This document shows, one piece after another, positions 1 to 8,493 of a stretch of DNA of 53,042 nucleotides (position 1 is the stretch's first letter; each line of letters opens with the position of its first letter). This DNA comes from Agrococcus sp. KRD186 (GTDB lineage Bacteria; Actinomycetota; Actinomycetes; Actinomycetales; Microbacteriaceae), in contig NZ_JABFAP010000001.1 of the NCBI RefSeq assembly GCF_017168255.1, positions 13,739 through 66,780 of the forward strand. The letters run 5' to 3'. The notes under the pieces are model-generated. The model had not been told where the DNA came from. It saw only the letters and a list, made by a program, of their open reading frames with translations, and made no database searches. Both the position numbers and the translations under genes were made by a program.

Positions 1-214
1 TCGTCAAACACCGGGCACGGATCCTCGCCGCGATCGAGCACAACCTCTCCAACGGCCTCATCGAGTCGACCAACACCAAGATCCGACTCATCACCCGGAT
101 GGCATACGGCTTCAAATCACCCGAAGCACTGATCGCCCTCGCCCTGCTCAACCTCGGCGGCCACCGCCCCACCCTCCCAGGCCGAAACTGACCCACAGGT
201 ACGTCAGGAGAGCC
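1..214 (+). mobile_element. ISL3-family insertion sequence, right end only
   Basis: The window opens inside an ISL3-family element. The last 63 residues of its transposase are followed by a terminal inverted repeat at about 190-214, which matches the repeat of the complete ISL3 copy at 12832-14266. The two copies look roughly 90% identical at nucleotide level, so they are related isoforms and not a fresh duplicate. The element ends at 214. From 215 the reading frame is that of a glycosyltransferase, so this IS has split that gene. The expected 8-bp target duplication would start at 215 but its partner lies outside the window. Confidence 0.88.
3..191 (+). CDS. ISL3-family transposase, C-terminal part
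   Basis: Partial DDE transposase whose 5' part lies before the window. The visible residues include the ISL3 C-terminal signature with LIESTNTKIRLITRMAYGFK and end in GGHRPTLPGRN before TGA at 189-191. It matches the C-terminus of the transposase at 12855-14153 almost residue for residue. The family catalyses cut-and-paste or replicative movement of its own IS. Whether the whole protein is intact cannot be judged here. Confidence 0.9.
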   Translation, partial: VKHRARILAAIEHNLSNGLIESTNTKIRLITRMAYGFKSPEALIALALLNLGGHRPTLPGRN

Positions 215-769
215 ACAATTGGCAGGAGCCAGGGTCTCGAAGTTTTGATCCGAGCCACACAGCGTGCTCGCCAGCGGGGAGTGGATGTCAGGACTCGCAT
301 CGTCGGTCACGGAGCGGATGTGCGCCGCCTAGTCGCGTTGAATGAAGCGCTCGGATCGCCGGTCGAGTTGCTGCCCCATGTGGCAGCTGATGAAGTATTC
401 GGCCACTACACATGGGCCGATACGACCGTCGTGTCCCTTCGAGACTGGGAGCCGTTCCAATGGACAGTGCCGTCAAAGTTGTATGAGCTCATGGCGACGG
501 GCAAGCACGTCACAGCGGCAGTCGCGGGAGAGGCGGCCGAGCTGGTCCGGCAGAGCTGTAGCGGCGATGTCGTAGCACCGGGCGACGTGGAGGGGATCGC
601 GGAACTCTGGGTGCAGCTCGCTGCCGATCGCGCGCGCGTCGCCAGCCGAGACGGCGGGCGCTCCTGGGTCGCCGCGAACGTTGACTACGACGTGATCGCG
701 AAGCGATACCTGCAAGTCATCCAGGAGGCGCTCGCCAACTTCACGGCTGCGCGACATCCTCGATCGTGA
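215..769 (+). pseudogene. Glycosyltransferase family 4 (WbuB-like), C-terminal fragment cut by ISL3
   Basis: An open frame runs without a start from the IS boundary at 215. It begins TIGRSQGLEVLIRATQRA, the start of the second Rossmann half of WbuB-type GT4 enzymes (compare GTLGRINGVGYLAEVAARA in the gene at 11385). The sugar-nucleotide region with PSKLYELMATGKHV follows. The N-terminal acceptor-binding half is missing, evidently separated by the ISL3 insertion. A TTG at 245 could start a 174-residue product, but that would lack half of the fold. The end overlaps the convergent wecB by 29 bp. It probably once added a sugar to the lipid-linked repeat unit. Being broken is a confident call; the exact sugar is unknown. 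Confidence 0.85.
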
Positions 770-1907
770 ACTCGGGCAGGCGCTCACCGACACCAAGCAA
801 CTCGGCGATTGCAGCCACGCTGCGTGCAGACGCCTGCCCATCGCCGTAGGGGTTCACGGCGCTCGACATCGCAGCGTAGGCGTCCGGATCCGAGAGTAGG
901 TGGTTCGCCTCGAAGAGGATCCGCTCGTAGTCGGTTCCGACCAAGCGCACCGTCCCGGCTTCGACTGCCTCGGGCCGCTCGGTGTTGTCGCGCAAGACCA
1001 GCACAGGTTTGCCCAGGCTGGGCGCTTCTTCTTGCACACCGCCGGAATCCGTGAGGATGATGCGGGATGCAGCCATCACCTTCGTGAATTCGGCGTACGG
1101 CAGCGGCTCTGTGACGACCACGTTTGGCTTGTCCGCAAGGTGAGGCACGATGGTCCGCCGAACAGCAGGGTTGCGATGGATCGGGAGCAAGACGATGTGG
1201 TCGGCATGCTGGTCGGCGAGTGTCGTCAGCGCACGGCCGATGGCATCCATGCTGTCGCCGAGGCTCTCGCGACGATGCGTGGTGGCGAGGATGATTGGCC
1301 GGCCGCTGGCGATCGCCTTTGCGACGGCAGGATCCGATGGCACCGTGTCCCAGCGAGACGCCTCAAGCAGGGCATCGATCACCGTGTTGCCGCTCACGAC
1401 GATCGTGTCCGGGTCGAACGACTCGTGCAGGAGGTTGGCTCGGGAGCCCCGTGTCGGAGCAAGGTGAAGGCGTGCGACCTGCCCAATGAGCCGGCGGTTC
1501 GCCTCTTCGGGGAACGGTGAATCGAGGTCGCCGGTTCGCAGCCCCGCTTCGAGATGCACGACCGCCACCTGCCGATTGAACGCCGCGATTGCTGCGGCCA
1601 TCGCTGTTGACGTATCGCCTTGCACCACCACGACGTCAGGACGTTCGATTTCCAGTAGCTCATCTAGGCCAGCTATCGCACGAGATACCAGGAGATTGAG
1701 CGGCTGGCCGTGAGCCATCAGGTTGAGATCATGCTTTGGCGTGATGCCGAACATCTCGTTCACCTGATCCAGCATCTCGCGGTGCTGACCCGTGACGACT
1801 GCCAACGATTCGAAGCGATCATCGCGTTCCAGCGCGTCGATCACGGTGGCCACCTTGATGGCCTCCGGTCGAGTGCCGTAGACGGTCATGATCTTGAGCT
1901 GGGACAT
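741..1907 (-). CDS. wecB: UDP-N-acetylglucosamine 2-epimerase (non-hydrolysing)
   Basis: A 388-residue protein of normal family length that interconverts UDP-GlcNAc and UDP-ManNAc in the cytoplasm. Visible family motifs are GTRPEAIK near residue 11, the substrate loop HLEAGLRTGDLDSPFPEEAN, and TDSGGVQEEAPSLGKPVLVL with RDNTERPEA near residues 285-310. The ATG is preceded by AGGAG eight bases upstream. It is the last gene of a minus-strand operon with a glycosyltransferase and an ABC exporter, 22 bp after the ATPase gene. UDP-ManNAc is normally oxidised by a WecC-type dehydrogenase or used directly by a transferase. The only matching dehydrogenase I see is the relic at 10825-11069, so this enzyme may now feed a different product, or its partner lies elsewhere. 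Confidence 0.95.
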   Translation of the reverse strand: MSQLKIMTVYGTRPEAIKVATVIDALERDDRFESLAVVTGQHREMLDQVNEMFGITPKHDLNLMAHGQPLNLLVSRAIAGLDELLEIERPDVVVVQGDTSTAMAAAIAAFNRQVAVVHLEAGLRTGDLDSPFPEEANRRLIGQVARLHLAPTRGSRANLLHESFDPDTIVVSGNTVIDALLEASRWDTVPSDPAVAKAIASGRPIILATTHRRESLGDSMDAIGRALTTLADQHADHIVLLPIHRNPAVRRTIVPHLADKPNVVVTEPLPYAEFTKVMAASRIILTDSGGVQEEAPSLGKPVLVLRDNTERPEAVEAGTVRLVGTDYERILFEANHLLSDPDAYAAMSSAVNPYGDGQASARSVAAIAELLGVGERLPEFTIEDVAQP

Positions 1908-1929
1908 GGAGCTCCTGTGCTGCGTGGGT

Positions 1930-2772
1930 TTAGTTGGTCGAGAGTCTCGGGGGATGGGCTTCCGTCGCGCTCACCAGCGCCCGCTTGGCTGCCTCGTTCT
2001 TGCCGATCGCAATGCTGTGGGCGTAGTAGCGGTACATGTTTGCGACCTCGCCGGCGGGTCCGTCGGCAATGAGTGTGCCCGCATCGAGCCAGAGCGCTCG
2101 TGTGCACATCTCCTCGATCGTCTGCGCAGCATGGCTGACCAAGAAGACCGTGCCGGCACGAGCGATGAGCCCGTGCATGGCCTCTTTCGAACGCTCGTGG
2201 AACGATGCGTCACCGGTCGCCAGCGCTTCGTCGATCATGAGGATCTCAGGGTCGGCGGCAACCGAGATAGCGAAGCGCAGCCTTGCCGCCATGCCTGACG
2301 AATAGGTCTTCATCGGCTGATTGATCGACGCCCCTAGGCCGGCGAGTTGCTCTACACGCTCCTTGGCGAAATAGGCGTCATCGGGCGTCATGCCCATCGC
2401 AAGCGTGCCGAGCCAGATGTTCTCCGCCCCCGACAACTCGGGCACCAGAGCGGCGCTGACGCCCAAGAGCTGCGGTTGCGCGGAAGCGACCACGGTGCCG
2501 GAGGTCGCCGGCTGCAGGCCCGCGAGGACACGTAGCAACGAGCTCTTGCCCGAACCGTTCAAGCCGACGAGGCCGACCATCTCGCCTTCGCGAGCGGCAA
2601 GCGTCACCCCGCGAAGCACCGGTCCGGTGACCGCCGTCGCCTGCCCGCGACGCCACCAGCGGCCGCCGGAGGTGCGTTGCACGGTGTAGCGAAGCCTCAC
2701 ATTCTCAGCGGCGATCGTGAGCTTGGGTTCACCGCTCAGGCGCCAGCCCGCGGCTGTATCACTCGCGGCCAT
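1930..2772 (-). CDS. Polysaccharide ABC exporter, ATP-binding subunit (TagH/Wzt-type)
   Basis: A 281-residue ATPase. The Walker A motif GLNGSGKSS is at about residues 70-78, the signature YSSGMAARL at 157-165, Walker B EILMIDEAL at 176-184 and the switch histidine in FLVSHAAQTI near 214. The short length, with no C-terminal glycan-binding domain, fits TagH/Wzt-like ATPases that power export of lipid-linked polysaccharide or teichoic acid. The frame is open further upstream, but ATG 2772 is chosen because it overlaps the permease stop by 14 bp and everything before it belongs to the permease in another frame. With the permease (2759-3721) it forms a complete ABC-2 exporter at the inner membrane. 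Confidence 0.93.
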   Translation of the reverse strand: MAASDTAAGWRLSGEPKLTIAAENVRLRYTVQRTSGGRWWRRGQATAVTGPVLRGVTLAAREGEMVGLVGLNGSGKSSLLRVLAGLQPATSGTVVASAQPQLLGVSAALVPELSGAENIWLGTLAMGMTPDDAYFAKERVEQLAGLGASINQPMKTYSSGMAARLRFAISVAADPEILMIDEALATGDASFHERSKEAMHGLIARAGTVFLVSHAAQTIEEMCTRALWLDAGTLIADGPAGEVANMYRYYAHSIAIGKNEAAKRALVSATEAHPPRLSTN

Positions 2773-3721
2773 AGCGTTCCTCGTCTCGCCAGAACAGGGT
2801 GAAGCCGACGAGCAGCAAGCCCGCCGCCCAGAGGATGAGCTCGAGCCAATCACCGGCGGCCGGTGCAGCCCCGTCGATGAGCACGGTGCGGTACATCTCG
2901 AGCACGACATAGAGCGGGTTCGCCTGCACGATCCCCAACGCGACAGGGTGGTCGATGAAGCGCTCGATTGGGAAGATGACCGCCGACGCGTACATCAATA
3001 GCCGCGAGGCGAAGCTCATGGCCTGCGACAGGTCGGGCATCACCGACCCGAGCCATCCGAAGAGCAGCGCGAACCCGAGGTTCAACATGAGCTGGAGCAA
3101 CAGGATGATCGGGAAGAACGACCACGCTGCCGACGGCATCTCGTGCGGCGGGATCGCGACGATCGCGATGAACATCACGCCCATTGCCGGGATGGAACTG
3201 AGCAGGTCACGCAGCACGAGGGAGACGGCGAGCGACGCACGTGGGAACGCGAAGGCCCGGATCATCGACTTCGAGTTGCGGATGAGTGAGGACCCCGAAG
3301 TGATCGCCCTCGAGGTCGGCTGGAACATGAACACGCCGATGATGATGAACGCGACGAAGTTGTCCATGCCGAGCCCCATCTGCAGCACGACGCCGAAGAT
3401 CACCCAGTAGAAGGCCGCATCGAGGACGGGCCGCAGCACGTACCAGGCGACGCCCAATCGCTCGTTCGCGTAGCGCGTGACCGCTTCACCGCGTGCACCA
3501 GCCCAAATGAAGTGCCGGCGGTCGAACAGCTCGGTGAAGTACTCACGCAACGGCGGTCGGCTGCCGACACGGCGAAGGTGGCTCAGGTCGCCGTACTGCT
3601 CCTGCAGCTCACTCCGAAGGGAGGCCGAGAGCAAGTCGGCACCGGCGTCGCGCGTCGACCACGCGCGGCGCCACTTCTTTCGGAGTCCCCTGGGCTCAGG
3701 GCGCTGTGACGGGGATGCCAT
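2759..3721 (-). CDS. Polysaccharide ABC exporter, permease subunit (ABC-2 family)
   Basis: A 320-residue membrane protein. A charged cytoplasmic N-terminus of about 65 residues precedes roughly six hydrophobic segments (for example VLRPVLDAAFYWVIFGVV and the last one, LILWAAGLLLVGFTLF), ending in FWRDEERYGRE. This is the layout of TagG/Wzm permeases. ATG 3721 is preferred over longer in-frame starts because AGGAC sits about 6 nt upstream and the longer extension is Arg-rich shadow sequence over the neighbouring gene. It partners the ATPase at 1930-2772. Together they would move a finished undecaprenyl-linked glycan across the membrane, a route separate from the Wzx/Wzy pair at 17.9-20.5 kb. 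Confidence 0.9.
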   Translation of the reverse strand: MASPSQRPEPRGLRKKWRRAWSTRDAGADLLSASLRSELQEQYGDLSHLRRVGSRPPLREYFTELFDRRHFIWAGARGEAVTRYANERLGVAWYVLRPVLDAAFYWVIFGVVLQMGLGMDNFVAFIIIGVFMFQPTSRAITSGSSLIRNSKSMIRAFAFPRASLAVSLVLRDLLSSIPAMGVMFIAIVAIPPHEMPSAAWSFFPIILLLQLMLNLGFALLFGWLGSVMPDLSQAMSFASRLLMYASAVIFPIERFIDHPVALGIVQANPLYVVLEMYRTVLIDGAAPAAGDWLELILWAAGLLLVGFTLFWRDEERYGRE

Positions 3722-3779
3722 TCGCGGTCCTGGGCGTTCCTTTTCAGAGAAGGGAGGCGACGTGCGAGAGCGCGCCTCG

Positions 3780-5573
3780 TCAATCTTCCCACATTCCGAG
3801 TTTTGCTCCGATTGCGTCGAAACGCTCGCGATACGTCGTGCCCACCGAGCGCCAGGTCCGCGCCGCCGCTCGCGTCCTGCCGAGAGCCGCGAGGCGAAGC
3901 CGTGCGGCTTCGTCCACCGAGAGTTCGACGATCCGCGCGGCAAGGGCGCCAGCGTCGCCCGCGGGCACCGAGGCGCCCAACGTCTGCAGCTCTTCACCGA
4001 TCGAATCGAGCAACGGCGGCAACGCGCTGACGAGTAGCGGCCGGCCGCTCGCCATCGCTTCGATGGGCTTGAGCGGCGACACAGTTCGAGTTACGGCTCT
4101 ATCGTGGCGCGGGACGACGAAGACATCGAGTGCGTCGCGGTAGGCCGCTACCGCGTCCGTGGGCACACGGCCGGTGAAGACCACAGTTCCTTCGAGCCCT
4201 GAGCGCTGCGCCTGCATTTCGAGCGCCTTCCGCGCCGCACCGTCTCCCACGAGCAGGGCTCGCACATCGTGCCCATCCGCGCGAGCGAGCCGCACCGCAT
4301 CCAGCAGCACATCGAAGCCTTCATAGTCGACCAGGGATGATGTCGAACCAACCCAGAACCCTTCTTGAGGCAAGCCGACGGCGGCGCGCGCGGCGGCTGG
4401 CGTCGGGAGCGCGCGCTCGAGGAGTGCTGGGTCAATGCCGTTGGGCACGAGATGGATGCGCTCACGTGGCACGCCGCGCTCCGAGAGATCATCGCGCATG
4501 CTCCGCGACAGCGTGAAGACAACATCGGCGGCGCTCGCCATTTCCGCCTCTCGCTCGCGCGTCAGGAGGAACCGCTCGCTGGCCATCGCGCGCTCGCGGG
4601 CTTCATCGCTGCCCAGCCCAGCCACCCACGTCTGCTCGAGCATCCCGCGCACCTCGTAGGCCCACGGCAGCCCGAGGGCTTCCGCAACCTCGCGCACCAC
4701 GAGAGCGTTCGGGTAGTGGGTCGTGGTCTGGAGGACGGCGGGGCGGACGCGTCCCGCGAGCTTCGCCAACGCATCCGCCTGCTGCACAAGTCGACCATCG
4801 GGTGTCGAGGCGAGGCGGGCGGGAAGCGCGCGGTGGTACTCGATGCCGTCGACCACGTCGAGCGCTGCGGCCCTGAGCCCTCCGACGACCACAGGGTAGC
4901 CGACGCGCGTCATGGCTGTGGGGGAGAGCCCGGCTTCGCGCTGCGCCTTCAGTACCTCGTGGGAGCGCACGGTGTAGCCCGATTGCGTGTGGGGGAGCGA
5001 GTTCGTCAGCAGGTGCAGTACACCAGAGGCGGATGCGTTCGGTCGCGCGTCGCGGTCGGGGGTCCATCGGAGGCGCGTGCCTGGGGTCATCAGCGCGAGT
5101 TCCGCGCGGAGGGCGCGATGCAGTCGAGAGCCGGGAGCGTGCGTTGCGAGCAACGCGATCGCCGAGGAGGCCTGACCGAGCTGCCACGCTGCACGTGCAC
5201 GTGAGACCGGGTGGACACGCGCGTCGTCGACGACCAGCTCGGGCCTGCCGGCCGCCTGAGCCACTTCAGCGGCGAGACGGCTGAAGCTGCCGCGCCTGGC
5301 GTGCTCGTCCAACTGGTCGCGCGTCGCCCCGAGATCGCCGCCTAGCCAGGTCTCAAGGAGTTCGCGGTCGTCAGCGCGCGTAGATCGGGCGAGGGCGAGC
5401 AGCGCAGGACGGGCACCTGGGAATCGCCGGGCGAGTTGGATGCCGAACGTCAGCGGGTCGTCTGCCACCGACCGGAGTGCGGTCGAGGCCGCCATGGATA
5501 TGTTCCCCAGTAGGCGGGGCGCGGCTGCCGCACGAGAACCGTGGGATCGAACCTGCGAAGCGGCGGTGGGCAT
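3780..5573 (-). CDS. Glycosyltransferase family 4 with N-terminal extension
   Basis: About 597 residues. The C-terminal 400 residues carry the GT4 fold: HTQSGYTVRSHEVLKAQREA in the acceptor half, then IHLVPNGIDP and GSTSSLVDYEGFDVLLDAV at the domain junction, and the donor-site motif PLKPIEAMASGRPLLVS near the end. The first 190 or so residues are Ala/Arg-rich and helical, and I do not recognise them. ATG 5573 is taken as the start; an in-frame GTG-type start 30 nt upstream is possible. It is the first gene of the operon with the ABC exporter and wecB and is divergent from the phosphatase at 5671, so the 97-bp gap should contain both promoters. The sugar transferred is not predictable. Confidence 0.9.
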   Translation of the reverse strand: MPTAASQVRSHGSRAAAAPRLLGNISMAASTALRSVADDPLTFGIQLARRFPGARPALLALARSTRADDRELLETWLGGDLGATRDQLDEHARRGSFSRLAAEVAQAAGRPELVVDDARVHPVSRARAAWQLGQASSAIALLATHAPGSRLHRALRAELALMTPGTRLRWTPDRDARPNASASGVLHLLTNSLPHTQSGYTVRSHEVLKAQREAGLSPTAMTRVGYPVVVGGLRAAALDVVDGIEYHRALPARLASTPDGRLVQQADALAKLAGRVRPAVLQTTTHYPNALVVREVAEALGLPWAYEVRGMLEQTWVAGLGSDEARERAMASERFLLTREREAEMASAADVVFTLSRSMRDDLSERGVPRERIHLVPNGIDPALLERALPTPAAARAAVGLPQEGFWVGSTSSLVDYEGFDVLLDAVRLARADGHDVRALLVGDGAARKALEMQAQRSGLEGTVVFTGRVPTDAVAAYRDALDVFVVPRHDRAVTRTVSPLKPIEAMASGRPLLVSALPPLLDSIGEELQTLGASVPAGDAGALAARIVELSVDEAARLRLAALGRTRAAARTWRSVGTTYRERFDAIGAKLGMWED

Positions 5574-5670
5574 AGTGCCGAGTCTGACACTGATGGCGCC
5601 CACTCAGCATTGGCTGAAGACACGCACCTGGAGTCTGATACCGGTTGCCGGCCGCTCTAGTCTTTCGACC

Positions 5671-6390
5671 ATGCCGATCCCCAGCCGGCGCCACCTCTTT
5701 GCGCGCCCTCCTTCAGGTGCATTCCGTGTGCTCACCGTCTGCACCGGCAACATCTGTCGCTCGCCGCAGGCCGAGCAGCTGCTGCGCCTGCGCATCCCGC
5801 AGGCGTTCGATCGCACGGCGATCGCTAACCTCGAGGTCACGAGCGCGGGCACTCGGGCGATCGACGGCGACACGATGGACCGGTACGCCGCCGCCGAGGC
5901 GGTACGTCTCGGAGTGCCCGACGCGGCAGCGCATCGTGCCCGGAAACTGCGTCGCGCCCAGATCGCCGATGCGGACCTGATCATCACCATGACCGTCGAC
6001 CACAGACGGGCGGTCGCCTCCCTCTCGCGCCGCGGTCATGCGAAGACCTTCACGCTGGTCGAGTTCGCCATGATCGTCGAGGCGCTAGCCGACGGCAGCG
6101 CCGCCGAGCGCATCGATCCGCTCGGAACTGACGGATTCGCCGCTTTCATGCGTCGCGTGGTGCAAGCTTCCGCGCGTGTCCGCGCGCGTGTCGAGATGCC
6201 GAAACCCGCCATGCTGCTCGATGTCGTCGACCCCTACGGCTACCCGATCGAGGTCTACCGCCGTTCAGCCGAGACGATCGACCGCAAGACGGGGCGGCTC
6301 GCCGACGCGCTCGCAAGCCTGGCAGAGGGCGCGCTCGCACAACATAAACCGCTGCCCGGCCATCGGCCGCGACCGCTGTCGCCGCAGTAG
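5671..6390 (+). CDS. Low-molecular-weight protein-tyrosine phosphatase (Wzb-like)
   Basis: A 239-residue protein with the phosphatase P-loop CTGNICRS (nucleophile Cys24, Arg30) following the strand FRVLTV. A DPYG motif at the position of the general acid lies near residue 190. LMW-PTPs are usually 150-200 residues; the extra length includes an insert around residues 115-165. Such enzymes dephosphorylate the tyrosine tail of the BY-kinase that governs chain length and export. A paralogue with the same layout lies at 7745-8416, just upstream of the BY-kinase. The start is the ATG at 5671; longer frames run into the divergent gene. Confidence 0.92.
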   Translation: MPIPSRRHLFARPPSGAFRVLTVCTGNICRSPQAEQLLRLRIPQAFDRTAIANLEVTSAGTRAIDGDTMDRYAAAEAVRLGVPDAAAHRARKLRRAQIADADLIITMTVDHRRAVASLSRRGHAKTFTLVEFAMIVEALADGSAAERIDPLGTDGFAAFMRRVVQASARVRARVEMPKPAMLLDVVDPYGYPIEVYRRSAETIDRKTGRLADALASLAEGALAQHKPLPGHRPRPLSPQ

Positions 6391-6497
6391 CGGAACAAAG
6401 GTCGCGGATGTGCCGGCTCGCGCCCCGTGCGCCCGTCACGTCGCGCAGGCGGTCGTCCAGCCACCCGGACTGGGCACCGCTCGAGTCGCGTAGCGCC

Positions 6498-6655
6498 TCA
6501 GCCTGAGTACCCCCGCGGGTTCTGCTCCTGCCGCCGCCACGCATCCCGCACCGCGTCGTGGAGCGTGCGGGTGGCGCGCCATCCGAGTGGCTGTGTCTCT
6601 GCGGCTTCGGCCTCCGCCTGCGATGTAAGCGAGCCGTTGGCGGGGTGGCCTGCTG
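6498..6655 (-). pseudogene. UDP-glucose 4-epimerase (GalE-like) C-terminal remnant
   Basis: About 50 codons on the minus strand end in LGWRATRTLHDAVRDAWRRQ followed by QNPRGYSG and TGA. This is the typical tail of GalE-type epimerases (LGW, then a DAV.DAW helix, then QNP.GY). Upstream the frame degenerates into low-complexity shadow sequence, and no NAD-binding motif or catalytic YxxxK is present. The gap between the phosphatase and the next gene therefore holds only this relic. It is one of several decayed sugar-pathway genes in this locus. Confidence 0.7.
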
Positions 6656-6708
6656 CACTGCAAGAGCAGCGAGATGAAGTGGTACCAGCTCCGGGCGGCG
6701 GAGTAAGG

Positions 6709-7656
6709 CTACGGTACCTCTGGGTCGACGGGCGAGTCGGCTTCGCTACCGGCTCCAGGCTCAGTCGGGTCGGACTGAGTCGGCTCCGGCTGCGGCGCCG
6801 GTCGCGGATCCGGCGCCGGTTGCGGCTGCTGCGCAGGAGCCTGCTGCTCCTGCGCAGCGTCTTCGGCCGCGATCTCCGCCTGCCGTCCGAGGGCCGCGTT
6901 CGCATGCGCAGTGAGCGCCTCAAGCACGTCGATCGTTGCCGACGGATCTGCGGCTGACCGCAGCGCGTCAGCCGTCGTCCGCACTGGCTCTTGTGTCGCG
7001 GCAAGCCGATTGACGTTCACGACCTCGTCCGCCGCTGCCAGGACAGCGGGCGAGAAGGCGGCGATCGCGGCGTCGAGGGCGTCAAGGCGAGCGGTGTCGG
7101 GTGCGGATGCGTCACCCAACCCTGTCACCTCCGCCTCGATCGCGTCGACGTCTGCTTGGGTCGGTGCGCTAATCGATGGCGGCACCGTGTCGCGCGGTGC
7201 CGACATGCAGGCAGCAACGACATCCTCAACGCCTTCGTATTGCGTAGCGATGGCCTCGTCTTCGGGAGTGGTGAATCCGCTTCCGAAGAGCTCGACGGTC
7301 GCTACGCGCTCGGCCTCGAATGCCGCGCGCGGTGCCGGATTGATGATGAGCCACGCATCGGCGACGAGGGCGGCGTTCTCGAGGGCGGCGTCCATGCGCT
7401 GCTCGACGCCGACGGCGCTCACGATGCGGCCATCGACCTCACAGAGCGACTGCTGGTGGTCGGTCGCCCAGGACTCGATCGTTCCCGCGGCAGCGGAGTA
7501 GCGCTCCTGCAACGCGGTGCTCGAGCTGCCCGCATTCTCAGCGCCGACCTCGCGTTGCTGGGAGACGAGCGTGACGGCGACAACCGAGCCGATGGCGAAG
7601 AGCGCGGCCGCGCCCAGGCCGATGAATGCCCAGAGCCGGGTGCCTTCGATCGGCAT
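6709..7656 (-). CDS. Hypothetical membrane-anchored exported protein
   Basis: A 315-residue protein. Residues 8-30 form a single hydrophobic segment (WAFIGLGAAALFAIGSVVAV), so the rest should lie outside the membrane. The middle is Ala/Glu-rich and probably helical, with two cysteines (near 72 and 149) that could pair. The last 60 residues are rich in Pro, Gln, Asp and Glu (PAPDPRPAPQPEP), a typical wall-spanning or disordered tail. I do not recognise the family. It lies between the two tyrosine phosphatases and points away from the second, so a role at the cell surface linked to polysaccharide is plausible but only inferred. Confidence 0.8.
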   Translation of the reverse strand: MPIEGTRLWAFIGLGAAALFAIGSVVAVTLVSQQREVGAENAGSSSTALQERYSAAAGTIESWATDHQQSLCEVDGRIVSAVGVEQRMDAALENAALVADAWLIINPAPRAAFEAERVATVELFGSGFTTPEDEAIATQYEGVEDVVAACMSAPRDTVPPSISAPTQADVDAIEAEVTGLGDASAPDTARLDALDAAIAAFSPAVLAAADEVVNVNRLAATQEPVRTTADALRSAADPSATIDVLEALTAHANAALGRQAEIAAEDAAQEQQAPAQQPQPAPDPRPAPQPEPTQSDPTEPGAGSEADSPVDPEVP

Positions 7657-7744
7657 GGAGGCGCAACCTTTCGTTCGTTCGGTGCGGAGATCGCCTGACA
7701 GGCTACCTGGCTAGTGTCGAAGCGACGCTCGATAGTGTGATTGC

Positions 7745-8416
7745 ATGCCGCTGCCGAGCCGTCCGTCCTCTGAGCCGACGATAGTCGACGGCGTCTTCCG
7801 CATCCTCACGGTGTGCTCTGGCAATCTGTGCCGCTCCCCCCAGGCCGAGCAGCTGCTGCGCGCGCGGATTGCCGCGGCGTTCGGCCGCAGCGCGATTCCT
7901 GCGCTGGCGGTGGCGAGCGCCGGCACGAAGGCCCGCGACGGCGATCCCATGGACAAGCATGCCGCTGCAGAAGCGGTGCGACTCGGTGTCGCAGACTCGC
8001 TCGATCATCGTGCGCGCCGCATAGTTGAGCAGTACGTCGCCGAGGCGGATCTGATCCTCGGCATGGCGCGCGAGCATCGCGGCGCGGCTGCGAGTCTCGT
8101 GCCGAGCGCGAACCGTCGCGTCTTCACGCTGGTCGAGTTCGCGCGCATCGTGGAGGCACTGGCGAGCGGGAGCGGCGTCGACATCGAGGTGACGCCGCTC
8201 GGTGCCGACGGCTTCGCGGCGTTCATGCGCAGGGTCGTCGCGGCAGCGGTGACGGCGCGTGGCCTCATGCCCGTACCCGAAGACCCGCTCGAGCTCGACG
8301 TCGAGGACCCCTACCGCCTCGAGCCGGAGGTCTATCGCCGATCGGCGGATGCGGTCGAGGCGCACATCGAGCGAATGGCCGTCGGCCTGCGTTCGCTTGC
8401 AAGAGGCACCCACTGA
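7745..8416 (+). CDS. Low-molecular-weight protein-tyrosine phosphatase (Wzb-like), second copy
   Basis: A 223-residue paralogue of the protein at 5671. It has P-loop CSGNLCRS (Cys24, Arg30), the same inserted segment with FTLVEFARIVEAL, and DPYRLEPEVYRRSADAV near the end in place of DPYGYPIEVYRRSAETI. It lies 77 bp upstream of the BY-kinase on the same strand, so it is the more likely cognate phosphatase, reversing kinase autophosphorylation to reset chain-length control. The spacer contains AAGATAT, a possible -10 element, so the kinase may also have its own promoter. Confidence 0.92.
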   Translation: MPLPSRPSSEPTIVDGVFRILTVCSGNLCRSPQAEQLLRARIAAAFGRSAIPALAVASAGTKARDGDPMDKHAAAEAVRLGVADSLDHRARRIVEQYVAEADLILGMAREHRGAAASLVPSANRRVFTLVEFARIVEALASGSGVDIEVTPLGADGFAAFMRRVVAAAVTARGLMPVPEDPLELDVEDPYRLEPEVYRRSADAVEAHIERMAVGLRSLARGTH

Positions 8417-8493
8417 GCGCAATCCTCAGTGTGACAAGATATCTGGGGCGTGCGCCCTTTCTTGTCGCGCCCAGCCACGCGTAGGGAGTCAAG

